64,000 nucleotides of DNA from Bacteroidota bacterium. Lineage in GTDB: Bacteria; Bacteroidota; Bacteroidia; Bacteroidales; Tenuifilaceae. This document shows, piece after piece, positions 45,922-53,681 of this stretch. The first letter of the stretch is position 1. Each line of letters starts with the position of its first letter. The stretch is from positions 27,086 to 91,085 of the forward strand of contig JAKQKB010000184.1 in the NCBI GenBank assembly GCA_029560875.1. Reading direction: 5' to 3'. The position numbers and the translations under genes were made by a program. The notes beneath the pieces are model-generated. The model worked only from the letters and a program-made list of their open reading frames with translations. It was not told the origin of the DNA and did no database searches.

Positions 45922-46906
45922 ACCCTACATTGTTAATACGACTAATTGCTGAATCCATTATCATTCCCATTAATGTTACATAATCAACGCCCTTGAAACG
46001 AGCTAGCATTGGAAAATCGGAATGCTCGGGGTTGATTCCTGCCAAAGGGTTTACCTCGATGAAATTGGGAATTCCGTTAGCATCCATTTTTAAATCTATT
46101 CTACCACCATCGCGGCATCCAAGAGCACGCCAAGCCTTAACGGCTGTTTCCGCACAAATGCTCTCAATATCGCCTGTTGCCAGCTTGTAATCAACTATTC
46201 CTTTCCAATTCTCTTTTGTGTGAAGTGAGTAGGTTTGCTCCTTTGCTCGAGGAGTTATTATTATCTCCATAACACCAACAGCACGAGCCTCCTCGCCTGT
46301 TCCAACAATTCCAACGGTAAACTCCCTGCCGGGCAGATAAGTTTCCACCAACACAGGCTGATTGAACTTGATTAAAAGCTTCTCGCAGATTGGAACCAAC
46401 TCCTTTGGTGACGATATTCTTGATTTTCCATCGATACCTTTTCCTGTTCCTTCGGCAATAGGTTTAGCAAAAAGAGGGTAAGGCAGGTTTATCCGCATGA
46501 TGTCTTCCAATGATTCCACTACGACAAAATCGGCAGTAGGAATTCCATGGTCGCGAACAATTCTTTTTGTTTGCCCCTTATGAAGCGACAATGCCATAAC
46601 CAGCGAATCGGAAAAAACGTAAGGAATTCGGTAAGCATCGAGAATTGCTGGTACCTGTGCCTCACGACCTATGCCGTATAATCCTTCACAGATATTGAAA
46701 ACTAAATCCCACTTTTCACCCTTATTCAGTTTTTCGATTAGAGAGTAAACATTACCAATTCGTTGGGTTCTGTAGCCAAGCTGTTGCAATGTGCTTTCTA
46801 TGGCGCGTATAGTAACCTCTGAGTCAAACTCCGCAGTTTCTTCCTCGGTGTATCCTAACTTTAAGTAATCGCTACGCAAATCGTAGGCTATGCCCACATT
46901 CAACAT
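45884..46906 (-). CDS. D-Ala-D-Ala ligase-like ATP-grasp protein (first of pair)
   Basis: From ATG 46906 the protein has 340 residues (MLNVGIAYDLRSDYLKLGYT...); the frame stays open to 46975 but the added residues look non-native. ATP-grasp features are FNICEGLYGIGREAQVPAIL, YPLFAKPIAEGTGKGIDGKS and GRIDLKMDANGIPNFIEVNP. It likely joins a carboxylate to an amine through an acyl phosphate. Together with the second ligase and the GNAT it could make a small modified peptide. The role is inferred from family and operon. Confidence 0.85.
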   Translation of the reverse strand: MLNVGIAYDLRSDYLKLGYTEEETAEFDSEVTIRAIESTLQQLGYRTQRIGNVYSLIEKLNKGEKWDLVFNICEGLYGIGREAQVPAILDAYRIPYVFSDSLVMALSLHKGQTKRIVRDHGIPTADFVVVESLEDIMRINLPYPLFAKPIAEGTGKGIDGKSRISSPKELVPICEKLLIKFNQPVLVETYLPGREFTVGIVGTGEEARAVGVMEIIITPRAKEQTYSLHTKENWKGIVDYKLATGDIESICAETAVKAWRALGCRDGGRIDLKMDANGIPNFIEVNPLAGINPEHSDFPMLARFKGVDYVTLMGMIMDSAISRINNVGYDGKVFESSYSL

Positions 46907-47571
46907 GTTAGTTAGTTTTATAGGTAAATGATATTTTTTTCGAATTAATTGTTGCCCGATGATTGTAGCAATCAAACCTTGACTGATTTTCCGAGATACT
47001 TATCGAGCAAAGTTCCACCATTCTGCTTGAAGGGTAGAACTGAGAGGCTAAAGAAAAAGGAGAACCCCCTTTATCCTTAGGGAGAGTGTGCAACAACTCT
47101 ACAGAAGGGAACAATTCCCTGCTATAAAAACTTAGATTTTTTACGATTGAGGAAACAATGGAATTTAGTTTCAACACACTTGAATGGCACCAACCAAAAG
47201 CGAAAGTAAACATCTTACTTTCGCATCTACTCGGAGGTTCCTCATCCTCCGAAAAATCGATAAAATCAGCAAAAAAGATAATTTTCTCTCTCTCCATTTA
47301 TTGTAACAACTTGTTAGTGTGTTGTTTAATCGATTTTTTTTGTTAGAATTATGATGTAAATATTGTAATTTATTTCACTCCACAATACCATTTAGCTTTT
47401 TTTATCAACAGCACAAATTCAACATTTTGATTAAACTTAATACTAAGTTATCGCGACTTGAAATATAATAGCAACAGGCCACCCCAATTTAAATTAACAG
47501 CAAAGCAATAGTTATTAACATTTTTGTTTTGGTACAGGAATAAATGCAATGTTTATGCGGATTAACAAGAT
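46907..47571. other. Hairpin-rich intergenic region, candidate structured RNA or leader
   Basis: No convincing gene is seen. Clear inverted repeats are GATTG-TAG-CAATC near 46961, AGGGAA-CAA-TTCCCT at 47105-47119, CGAAAGTAA-ACATC-TTACTTTCG at 47201-47223 (9 bp perfect) and TCGGAGG-TTCCTCAT-CCTCCGA at 47231-47252 (7 bp perfect). They lie upstream of the leftward ATP-grasp operon. They could form its 5' leader or an independent small RNA. A 129-codon frame (46908-47297, minus) runs through the hairpins but lacks protein-like composition. No known riboswitch class was recognised. Confidence 0.5.
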
Positions 47572-47604
47572 TTTGTAGTTGCCGTAAAAATTTTTATATC
47601 TTTG
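47572..47604 (+). promoter_or_regulatory. Promoter of the tRNA-Arg / GIY-YIG locus
   Basis: TTTG at 47572-47575 and TATCTTTG at 47597-47604, separated by 21 bases, match the Bacteroidota promoter TTTG-N19-21-TAnnTTTG. Transcription would start just before the truncated tRNA copy at 47616. No comparable promoter is seen before the intact tRNA at 47916. Confidence 0.7.
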
Positions 47605-47615
47605 CGAAGATTTTT

Positions 47616-47667
47616 GGCCCTATAGTTCAAGGGATACCTGCCTGCCGGTAGGCAGGGAACGGAAGTT
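47616..47667 (+). pseudogene. 5' fragment of tRNA-Arg interrupted by a 20-bp palindrome
   Basis: Bases 47616-47636 equal tRNA positions 1-21 of the gene at 47916, and 47657-47667 equal positions 22-32, so the copy runs from the 5' end into the anticodon loop and then diverges. Between them, in the D-loop, lies an extra 20-base palindrome (47637-47656). Seven bases upstream of the tRNA (47609-47615) are also shared, so the two uninterrupted copies (47609-47636 and 47909-47936) are exactly 300 bases apart. The fragment cannot make a tRNA. Confidence 0.9.
47637..47656. repeat. 20-bp palindrome inserted in the tRNA fragment
   Basis: CCTGCCTGCCGGTAGGCAGG is a GC-rich near-perfect palindrome (one G-T mismatch) in an AT-rich region. 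It is absent from the intact copy, so it is an insertion relative to the tRNA sequence. It may be a small dispersed repeat or a mobile hairpin. Confidence 0.8.
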
Positions 47668-47679
47668 AAACAATGAGTT

Positions 47680-47925
47680 ATGGCATACACTGTTTACGCC
47701 ATAAGAAGTAAAGTAGATGACAGAATATATGTTGGTTTTACCCATGATGTTCAAAAAAGATTATTAGAACATAACCGGGGAGAGACAAAATCAACAAAAG
47801 GTTATAGACCGTGGGTCTTAGTATATACGGAAGAGGTTGATTCGAGAGAAGAGGCGCGAAACCTTGAAAAGTATTACAAAAGCGGAAGCGGTAAAGAGAA
47901 GTTAAAACGATTTTTGGCCCTATAG
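47680..47925 (+). CDS. Small GIY-YIG nuclease family protein
   Basis: The 81-residue protein is a minimal GIY-YIG domain: TVYAIRS and RIYVGFT replace the GIY and YIG strands, followed by Arg-Leu-x-x-His (KRLLEHNRGE), and the conserved Glu lies in EEARNLEKYYKSGSGKEKL. Its last codons, Phe-Leu-Ala-Leu and the stop TAG, are the first ten bases of the intact tRNA-Arg gene plus its T-rich leader. It has no other domain. GIY-YIG enzymes nick or cut DNA; here it sits between a broken and an intact copy of the tRNA, as in a homing-type insertion. Confidence 0.88.
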   Translation: MAYTVYAIRSKVDDRIYVGFTHDVQKRLLEHNRGETKSTKGYRPWVLVYTEEVDSREEARNLEKYYKSGSGKEKLKRFLAL

Positions 47926-47987
47926 TTCAAGGGATAGAACGGAAGTTTCCTAAACTTCAAATTCAGGTTCGAGTCCTGGTGGGGCTA
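47916..47987 (+). tRNA. tRNA-Arg (anticodon CCU)
   Basis: The 72-base sequence folds fully: acceptor GGCCCTA/TGGGGCT with G-U at position 1-72, D-stem GTTC/GAAC, anticodon stem GAAGT/ACTTC with loop TTCCTAA (anticodon CCT), and T-stem TCAGG/CCTGG with loop TTCGAGT. The discriminator is A; CCA is not encoded. Its first ten bases overlap the end of the GIY-YIG gene, so it would be cut out of a transcript started at 47604 by RNase P. It reads AGG codons. Confidence 0.95.
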
Positions 47988-47989
47988 CA

Positions 47990-48020
47990 AAAAAACCTCG
48001 GGATTTTCCCGAGGTTTTTT
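47990..48020. terminator. Terminator after tRNA-Arg
   Basis: CCTCGGGA-TTT-TCCCGAGG, preceded by an A-run and followed by TTTTTT, lies directly after the tRNA and just past the stop of the convergent nadB gene; it works in both directions. Confidence 0.88.
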
Positions 48021-48023
48021 ATT

Positions 48024-49604
48024 TTAGAACTCCATCCCTTTTTGTTTAGGATAGTCCAACGAATAATGCAACCCACGACTCTCGTGCATATTCTGTGCAA
48101 AACGTATAATAAGATATCCCACGTTAATCATATTCCTTAATTCGCAGAGCTTTTGGGTAAGTATCGATTTTTTGTATAGTTCCTCGGTTTCTTGGTATAG
48201 TATCTCCAGACGGCTCAATGCTCGTTCCAAGCGTAGGTTCGAACGCACAATTCCCACGTAACTGCTCATAATTTGCTGCATCTCCCTGTAACTTTGGGTA
48301 ATAAGCACCATCTCCTCGTTGTGCGTTGTTCCCTCGTAGTTCCATTCAGGAATTGCGCTATTTATTGTTAAGGAATTTTGATTTGCCAACGAATGGCGTG
48401 CGGCCATCTCGGCATAAACAATTGCCTCAATTAGCGAATTTGAGGCCAGTCGGTTTGCTCCGTGTAGACCAGTTGACGAGCATTCGCCAATTGCGTAAAG
48501 TCTATGTATAGTAGACTCTCCATTCATGTCAACCTTAATTCCACCGCACATGTAGTGAGCCGCTGGGACAACAGGAATCAAATCTTTAGTTATATCAATA
48601 CCAAGCGAAAGACATTTTTGGTAGATATTGGGAAAATGGTTAATTATTTCAGAAGGGTTTTTAAAGGTAACATCAAGGTACACGTGGTCCTCTCCTCGGA
48701 GTTTCATTTCGTTGTCGATAGCCCTCGCAACAATATCGCGGGGTGCAAGTGAACCTCTGGAGTCGTACTTATGCATAAACTCCTTGCCATCGGTGGTTTT
48801 TAAAATTGCACCAAAGCCACGCATGGCCTCGGTTATTAAAAACGATGGTTTTTCGCTTGGGTTGTATAGAGATGTTGGATGGAATTGCACAAACGCCATA
48901 TTCTCTACCTCGCCTTTGGCACGGTAAACCATTGCAATTCCATCTCCAGTTGCGACAGTTGGGTTTGTTGTGCTGTTATAGATATTCCCTGTGCCACCGG
49001 TAGCCATAACAGTTGTCTTACTTAAAAACGTATGAACCTTTTGTGTTTTTAGGTCGAGAGCATAAGCCCCAAAGCAGGTAATATCATGGTCGCCACGCTT
49101 TACCATTGAACCCAAATGGTGTTGGGTAATAATTTCAACGGCAAAGAAATTTTCAAAAAGTTTGATATTTGGGTGTTTGCGAGCTTTATCGCTAAGTGCA
49201 CGTTGAATTTCGTGGCCAGTATTGTCCTTGTGATGCAGAATTCGATGCTCCGAGTGTCCGCCTTCGCGGGCTAAATCGTACTGTCCATTTGGCTTCCTGT
49301 CAAATTTTGCTCCCCACTGAATTAACTGGTTTATTTGAGCGGGAGCCTCTTCTACAATCATCCTAACAACAGCCTCGTTGCATAAACCATCGCCACATAT
49401 CAATGTATCCTGAACGTGTTTCTCGGTTGTATCTGGCTCGTAAGTAACAGCCGCTATTCCTCCCTGAGCGTATGCAGTATTGGTTTCATCCAAACCTGTT
49501 TTGGTGATAACAATAACACTTCCGTGCTCTGCAACTTTAAGCGCATAGCTTAAGCCGCCAATTCCAGAACCAATTACCAAAAAATCGCAGTTAAATGTGG
49601 ACAT
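48024..49604 (-). CDS. nadB: L-aspartate oxidase
   Basis: The 526-residue flavoprotein has an N-terminal FAD-binding motif (VIGSGIGGLSYALKVAEHG), the family motif LAREGGHSEHRILHHKDNTG (substrate-site residues) and the SSTGLHGANRLASNSLIEAI C-terminal flavin motif. It oxidises aspartate to iminoaspartate for quinolinate and NAD synthesis. NadA and NadC are not adjacent. A promoter with TTTG-N19-TAGCTTTG lies directly upstream. Confidence 0.97.
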   Translation of the reverse strand: MSTFNCDFLVIGSGIGGLSYALKVAEHGSVIVITKTGLDETNTAYAQGGIAAVTYEPDTTEKHVQDTLICGDGLCNEAVVRMIVEEAPAQINQLIQWGAKFDRKPNGQYDLAREGGHSEHRILHHKDNTGHEIQRALSDKARKHPNIKLFENFFAVEIITQHHLGSMVKRGDHDITCFGAYALDLKTQKVHTFLSKTTVMATGGTGNIYNSTTNPTVATGDGIAMVYRAKGEVENMAFVQFHPTSLYNPSEKPSFLITEAMRGFGAILKTTDGKEFMHKYDSRGSLAPRDIVARAIDNEMKLRGEDHVYLDVTFKNPSEIINHFPNIYQKCLSLGIDITKDLIPVVPAAHYMCGGIKVDMNGESTIHRLYAIGECSSTGLHGANRLASNSLIEAIVYAEMAARHSLANQNSLTINSAIPEWNYEGTTHNEEMVLITQSYREMQQIMSSYVGIVRSNLRLERALSRLEILYQETEELYKKSILTQKLCELRNMINVGYLIIRFAQNMHESRGLHYSLDYPKQKGMEF

Positions 49605-49620
49605 AGCAGTATAATTTGCA

Positions 49621-49651
49621 CAAAGCTACAAAATATCTTGCGGGCGACAAA
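49621..49651 (-). promoter_or_regulatory. Promoter of nadB
   Basis: On the minus strand TTTG (49651-49648), 19 bases, then TAGCTTTG (49628-49621) match the Bacteroidota sigma consensus well. The -7 element lies 16 bases before the ATG. Confidence 0.7.
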
Positions 49652-49657
49652 TTTTGT

Positions 49658-50431
49658 CTATAGTTTGATGGGAACTCTTTTCCTTTGAGAAAATCCCAAC
49701 ACTTCCTTATAACCAATTAGTTTTAGCAACGATGCTGCTTCGGTGAAATACTGTCCAATATTCTGCTCAACATGAGCATCGGAGCCTAAAGTAACAGCGA
49801 CTTTATAGTGATGAAGTATTTCGATAAAGTTGATTGAAGGGTAGAACTCCGCGCAGGGTTTATTTTTACCACTTGTGTTTAGCTCAAAAGCAACGCCGTA
49901 ATCGCTAAAAACCTTTGCAGTTTCCTCATACAATTTATCGAGATGAATACTTGGTTGATAGGCAAATTTTTTGGCTAAATCGCAATGTCCCATTATATCG
50001 AATAAACCCGATTTTGCAGAGCGTTGAACCAAATTAAAATAGTTTTTGTAGAATGCATTTATATTGATGCTATCGTATGGCGATATGTCAGTGTCGAAAT
50101 TCCAATCGTCAATAAAATGAACAGAGCCAATACAGTAATCGAGCGGAATAGTTTTTAGTAGTTCGGCAACCTGCTTTTCCTTGCCCACGATATAGTCAAC
50201 CTCAGCACCCAGTTTAACAGGGAAGTTGATTGACTTCTCCTTTAGTTGCAAAATGGTTTCAACCATTAATGGTATTGCCGATAGTTCCATTGACCAATTT
50301 ACTGGCTTAACGCTAATATGGTCCGAAAATCCAATCTCAGATACCCCTCTAACCAATGCCGATGCAAGCATGTCCTCGTGGGAATCGCGACCATCGGAAA
50401 AGTTAGTATGCATGTGGTAATCGGGGTACAT
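49658..50431 (-). CDS. PHP-domain histidinol-phosphatase family protein
   Basis: From ATG 50431 the protein has 257 residues and begins MYPDYHMHTNFSDGRD, with the PHP metal motif H-x-H-x7-D close to the N-terminus, as in HisJ-type phosphatases. Further metal ligands occur in EVDYIVG, IMGHCDLAKKF and TLGSDAHVEQNIG. The frame extends nine codons further, but this start fits the family. It could dephosphorylate histidinol phosphate; no his genes adjoin, so another phosphoester substrate is possible. Confidence 0.87.
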   Translation of the reverse strand: MYPDYHMHTNFSDGRDSHEDMLASALVRGVSEIGFSDHISVKPVNWSMELSAIPLMVETILQLKEKSINFPVKLGAEVDYIVGKEKQVAELLKTIPLDYCIGSVHFIDDWNFDTDISPYDSININAFYKNYFNLVQRSAKSGLFDIMGHCDLAKKFAYQPSIHLDKLYEETAKVFSDYGVAFELNTSGKNKPCAEFYPSINFIEILHHYKVAVTLGSDAHVEQNIGQYFTEAASLLKLIGYKEVLGFSQRKRVPIKL

Positions 50432-50542
50432 AGTTAAATCGCTTTCTTTAATCAACAATTCAAATGATAAGAGGTTGAAACGTTTTTCGATATTTAACCA
50501 AAACTTAACATCAATATAAATATAATGTTTTATTGAATTGAC

Positions 50543-51634
50543 CTATTCTTTTCCTGAGTTTTCTTTGTTCAACACTAATAAGTTTTCTCCATAAAAATTC
50601 GACTCTCTATAATTTTCAATTTTAATGGATGCTGTTTCCGAGAATCGGTTGTAAGTATTATCATCACTTAAAATGAAATTGATTTTTTGTGAAATCTCTT
50701 CAATTTGTTTTGATGAGATGCAGTACCCATTTACGTCATTCTCCACCAACGCTGTAACTCCTCCAACTGGAGGAACAATTGCGGGTAATCCGTAGGCCAT
50801 TCCTTCGAGCACGGTCAATCCAAATGTTTCAATCCACCTATCGGTATTAGAAAGGTTAAGCACAATATCGGCCCACTGGTAGTGCGGGTGCAAATCACTT
50901 ATTGTGCTAAAAACCTCAACATTTACCGGATTGCCTGCTTTTTTGGCAAACCGTTCAGCATCACGTTCCGATGCACTTAATATCAATCTAAAATGTAGAT
51001 GTGGATTAAACCTTGAGAGAGCGATAAACTCTTCAACTCCTTTGTATGCTTTAAGCGACGAAACCATTAGAACGTTTCTTCTCTCCGTTTTGTAACGGAT
51101 AAATTCTTTTGCGGTGTTGTAGAATTCATCATCGATGCAATTATGGATGATGTAGGTTCGTTTTCTGGACACTTTTTCGGCATCGGCTAAATATTCCGAT
51201 ACATACACAACGTCTGTAGCGGTAAACTTTAGCACCCACATTAAAAAACGCTTGAAAATAATTGGGCGGGTTGAGGTTTCGTGCAAATGGTATATTACCC
51301 TGCAACGTTTAATTTTTCCTGCTAAAGCAGCCGAAAAGGGGAGAATAGTATTGATATAAATTGTGTCGGTTGGCTTGACCAATAACAGCAACCTGAAAAA
51401 AACTAAAGTTTGACTTAACAACAGACTGATAAATCGGGAAAGTGGATTGTTATAAAACTTGTAATAATTGGCATGGTAGGTTATGCCCGATATTTTACTT
51501 AAAAAGCCTTCGCTTTTTAACGATGTAGTTATGTGAACATCAAAACCCTCTTTTCTCCAAATTTTAATCAGCTGCGAGAGCACCTTGGGGCTTCCAGTGT
51601 AGTTATTTAACAGATGAAATGCCAGTATTCGCAT
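50543..51634 (-). CDS. GT4-type glycosyltransferase
   Basis: The 363-residue GT-B protein shows a RILAFHLLNNYTGSPKVLSQ start (donor/acceptor loop) and a GT4 C-terminal domain with ADIVLNLSNTDRWIETFGLT and VLEGMAYGLPAIVPPVGGVT (the E-x7-E nucleotide-sugar binding region). It sits 14 bases downstream of another GT4 gene in the same direction. The two probably add successive sugars to a surface glycan. Donor and linkage are unknown. Confidence 0.9.
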   Translation of the reverse strand: MRILAFHLLNNYTGSPKVLSQLIKIWRKEGFDVHITTSLKSEGFLSKISGITYHANYYKFYNNPLSRFISLLLSQTLVFFRLLLLVKPTDTIYINTILPFSAALAGKIKRCRVIYHLHETSTRPIIFKRFLMWVLKFTATDVVYVSEYLADAEKVSRKRTYIIHNCIDDEFYNTAKEFIRYKTERRNVLMVSSLKAYKGVEEFIALSRFNPHLHFRLILSASERDAERFAKKAGNPVNVEVFSTISDLHPHYQWADIVLNLSNTDRWIETFGLTVLEGMAYGLPAIVPPVGGVTALVENDVNGYCISSKQIEEISQKINFILSDDNTYNRFSETASIKIENYRESNFYGENLLVLNKENSGKE

Positions 51635-51648
51635 AGCAGTAACGTATG

Positions 51649-52821
51649 CTATTCAATAAAATTGATAAACTCTTGGGCAATCCTATCCACATTCAGTTTT
51701 TCAGTTGCCAGCTTCCTTGCCTGCGAACCTAAATCAATTCTTAACTTATCATTATCGAGCAACTTATTCAATTGACTCGCTAAATCTTCAGTATTGTTGG
51801 CAAAAAGGCAATTCTTGTCGCTATATAGAATGTAGTCTTGTACACCCTCAATTGGCTTTACAAGCATAGGCAATCCACAGGCCATTGCTTGTTGGAGAGC
51901 ATTTGACAATCCTTCCTTTTTCGAAAAGTGAATATAGATATCCGATGCCTTTAGGTATTCTTCAGGATTTTGTACAAGCCCTATCAACAGAACCTTATCA
52001 TTTAAACCCTCAAGAAGATGTTTTACTTCGGATATTTCCTTCGCATTATTCTTTTGCCCCCATAAACCTTTTTTTGGTTCTTTAGCTCCAAGCACAATGT
52101 AAACATAGGGCTTATCGATGCTTTCTAAGGTTTTTGCAATATCGTCGTAGCCTTTTCGGTAGCACAAATCACCAATAGAGCAAATAATGGTGGTATTAGT
52201 GGGAAGATTGAGTTTTCTGCAAAGAGTCTCCTTTTCGGACTGTGCAACTGCCGAAAATCGTGAAATATTTACCCCTTGCGGGCTTTCAAAGACTTTGCGC
52301 GGAGAAAATCCTGTGCTTTCCCATCGTCTTGCAAAGACAGGTGTTGTAGCAAAGTAAAAATCGACAATGCCGAAAAGTTTTTTGTTTAGCCAACCTTCTA
52401 TCCCTTTGTTAAGTGTGAGCGTAGATATATCGTCGAAATCCATTAGGGTAGACCTGAATACAACTTTTTTTCCGAAAAGTTTACCAACAAATAAGGAGTA
52501 CTTGTAGGCAAGCATTCGTCCATATACAATTACAGTATCTGAAAAAAGAATCTTGTAGGTAACTATTGGGAAAAAAGCAAAACGTGAAAGCAATTTGCCC
52601 AATATCAACTTGTTGAAATAGGGCGAGCGATAAATGTGAATTGAACCCTGCGATGAATTAAAAGGCAATTTTGCGTATGGGTTTAAACTTACCACCGAAA
52701 CCTTGCAGTCAGCTTTTACCAATGCCTCGGCAAAAGCCAATGCACTATCGCCATCGCCCGATATAATTGGACGAATAAACGAAACGCATATCGTAATTCG
52801 GTTTCTTTTTTGTACTTTCAC
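51649..52821 (-). CDS. GT4-type glycosyltransferase
   Basis: The 390-residue GT-B protein begins with a ISGDGDSALAFAEALVKADC glycine-rich acceptor loop and has GDLCYRKGYDDIAKTLE and DIYIHFSKKEGLSNALQQAM with ACGLPMLVKPIEGVQDYI, typical of GT4. It is divergent from the GT2 gene at 52845 with only 23 bases between the start codons, so the promoters must overlap the coding regions or lie further inside. It is co-directional with the GT4 at 50543. Confidence 0.9.
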   Translation of the reverse strand: MKVQKRNRITICVSFIRPIISGDGDSALAFAEALVKADCKVSVVSLNPYAKLPFNSSQGSIHIYRSPYFNKLILGKLLSRFAFFPIVTYKILFSDTVIVYGRMLAYKYSLFVGKLFGKKVVFRSTLMDFDDISTLTLNKGIEGWLNKKLFGIVDFYFATTPVFARRWESTGFSPRKVFESPQGVNISRFSAVAQSEKETLCRKLNLPTNTTIICSIGDLCYRKGYDDIAKTLESIDKPYVYIVLGAKEPKKGLWGQKNNAKEISEVKHLLEGLNDKVLLIGLVQNPEEYLKASDIYIHFSKKEGLSNALQQAMACGLPMLVKPIEGVQDYILYSDKNCLFANNTEDLASQLNKLLDNDKLRIDLGSQARKLATEKLNVDRIAQEFINFIE

Positions 52822-52844
52822 TCTGTAAAATTATCACTTTTTAT

Positions 52845-53681
52845 ATGGTTTCCATAGTAATGACCGTATTTAATGGCGAAAAGCACCTATGTAAATCCAT
52901 AGAGAGTGTTCTGAATCAAACGTACCGCAACTTTGAGTTTATTATTGTTAACGATGGCTCAACTGATTCAACCAATACAATACTTCAAGATTATGCCAGT
53001 CAGGATAGTCGAATAGTTGTAATTAATAATGAGCACAAGGGGTTTCCAATCTCTCTTAATTTAGGAATTAGTCATGCTGTTGGTAAAATTGTAGCTAGAA
53101 TTGATCATGATGATATCTGGATGTCTAATAAATTGGAATACCAATTAGAAATTTTACAAGAAAAACCAGAAATTGAACTGCTTGGCTCTTCAATTATTCC
53201 TATTGATGTAAACGGAGATATTGATAATCGTTATTCAAGGCTTTTCAACAACGGAATGGAATTTAATAGCAAACAAATAAAGACAACTATTTTGAAAAAT
53301 AGTTTGATTTGTCATTCTTCTGCTGTTTTCAAAAAGGATGTGTTTTGGGAGTTGGGAGGATATAATGTTGGTTATAGTACAAGTGTTGATTACGATTTAT
53401 GGATTAGATTTTCTTCAAAGCATAACTGTTTCATTGACAAAGAACCGTTAGTTTTCTATAGGATATGGTCTGGGAATGTATCTTCTAGGAAAAGGAAAAT
53501 CCAGACAATTAACTCTTTAATTATTAGAATTAAAGGTTTGTTTGTTTTGGGTTTTTCACTAAAAAATGTTTACTATCTACTTCGATTTTTTGTTGTAGTT
53601 ATTCTCAAATCCTTTTTTTACTGGCTTTTAATTAAGCCCATAAAGAAAATTTTTCTCAGCAAAACAATGACTTTCCAGTAG
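52845..53681 (+). CDS. GT2-family glycosyltransferase
   Basis: The 278-residue protein has the GT-A fold of GT2: VSIVMTVFNGEKHLCKSIES at the start, FIIVNDGSTDSTNTIL, and the DHDD metal motif in VARIDHDDIWMSNKLEYQLE near residue 90. A C-terminal hydrophobic stretch (LRFFVVVILKSFFYWLLIKP) may anchor it at the membrane. Its 3' end overlaps the convergent sulfotransferase gene by 64 bases. It probably belongs to the same surface-glycan group. Confidence 0.91.
   Translation: MVSIVMTVFNGEKHLCKSIESVLNQTYRNFEFIIVNDGSTDSTNTILQDYASQDSRIVVINNEHKGFPISLNLGISHAVGKIVARIDHDDIWMSNKLEYQLEILQEKPEIELLGSSIIPIDVNGDIDNRYSRLFNNGMEFNSKQIKTTILKNSLICHSSAVFKKDVFWELGGYNVGYSTSVDYDLWIRFSSKHNCFIDKEPLVFYRIWSGNVSSRKRKIQTINSLIIRIKGLFVLGFSLKNVYYLLRFFVVVILKSFFYWLLIKPIKKIFLSKTMTFQ

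Noticed and set aside
46908..47297. 129-codon minus-strand frame upstream of the ATP-grasp genes
   Set aside because: It runs through several perfect hairpins, is Ser/Phe-rich without a domain pattern, and overlaps the accepted start of the ligase gene. A structured leader or small RNA explains the region better.
46907..47571. Possible riboswitch (cobalamin, SAM, TPP or lysine) or 6S RNA
   Set aside because: None of the conserved cores could be recognised by eye on either strand; it is kept only as an unnamed structured region.
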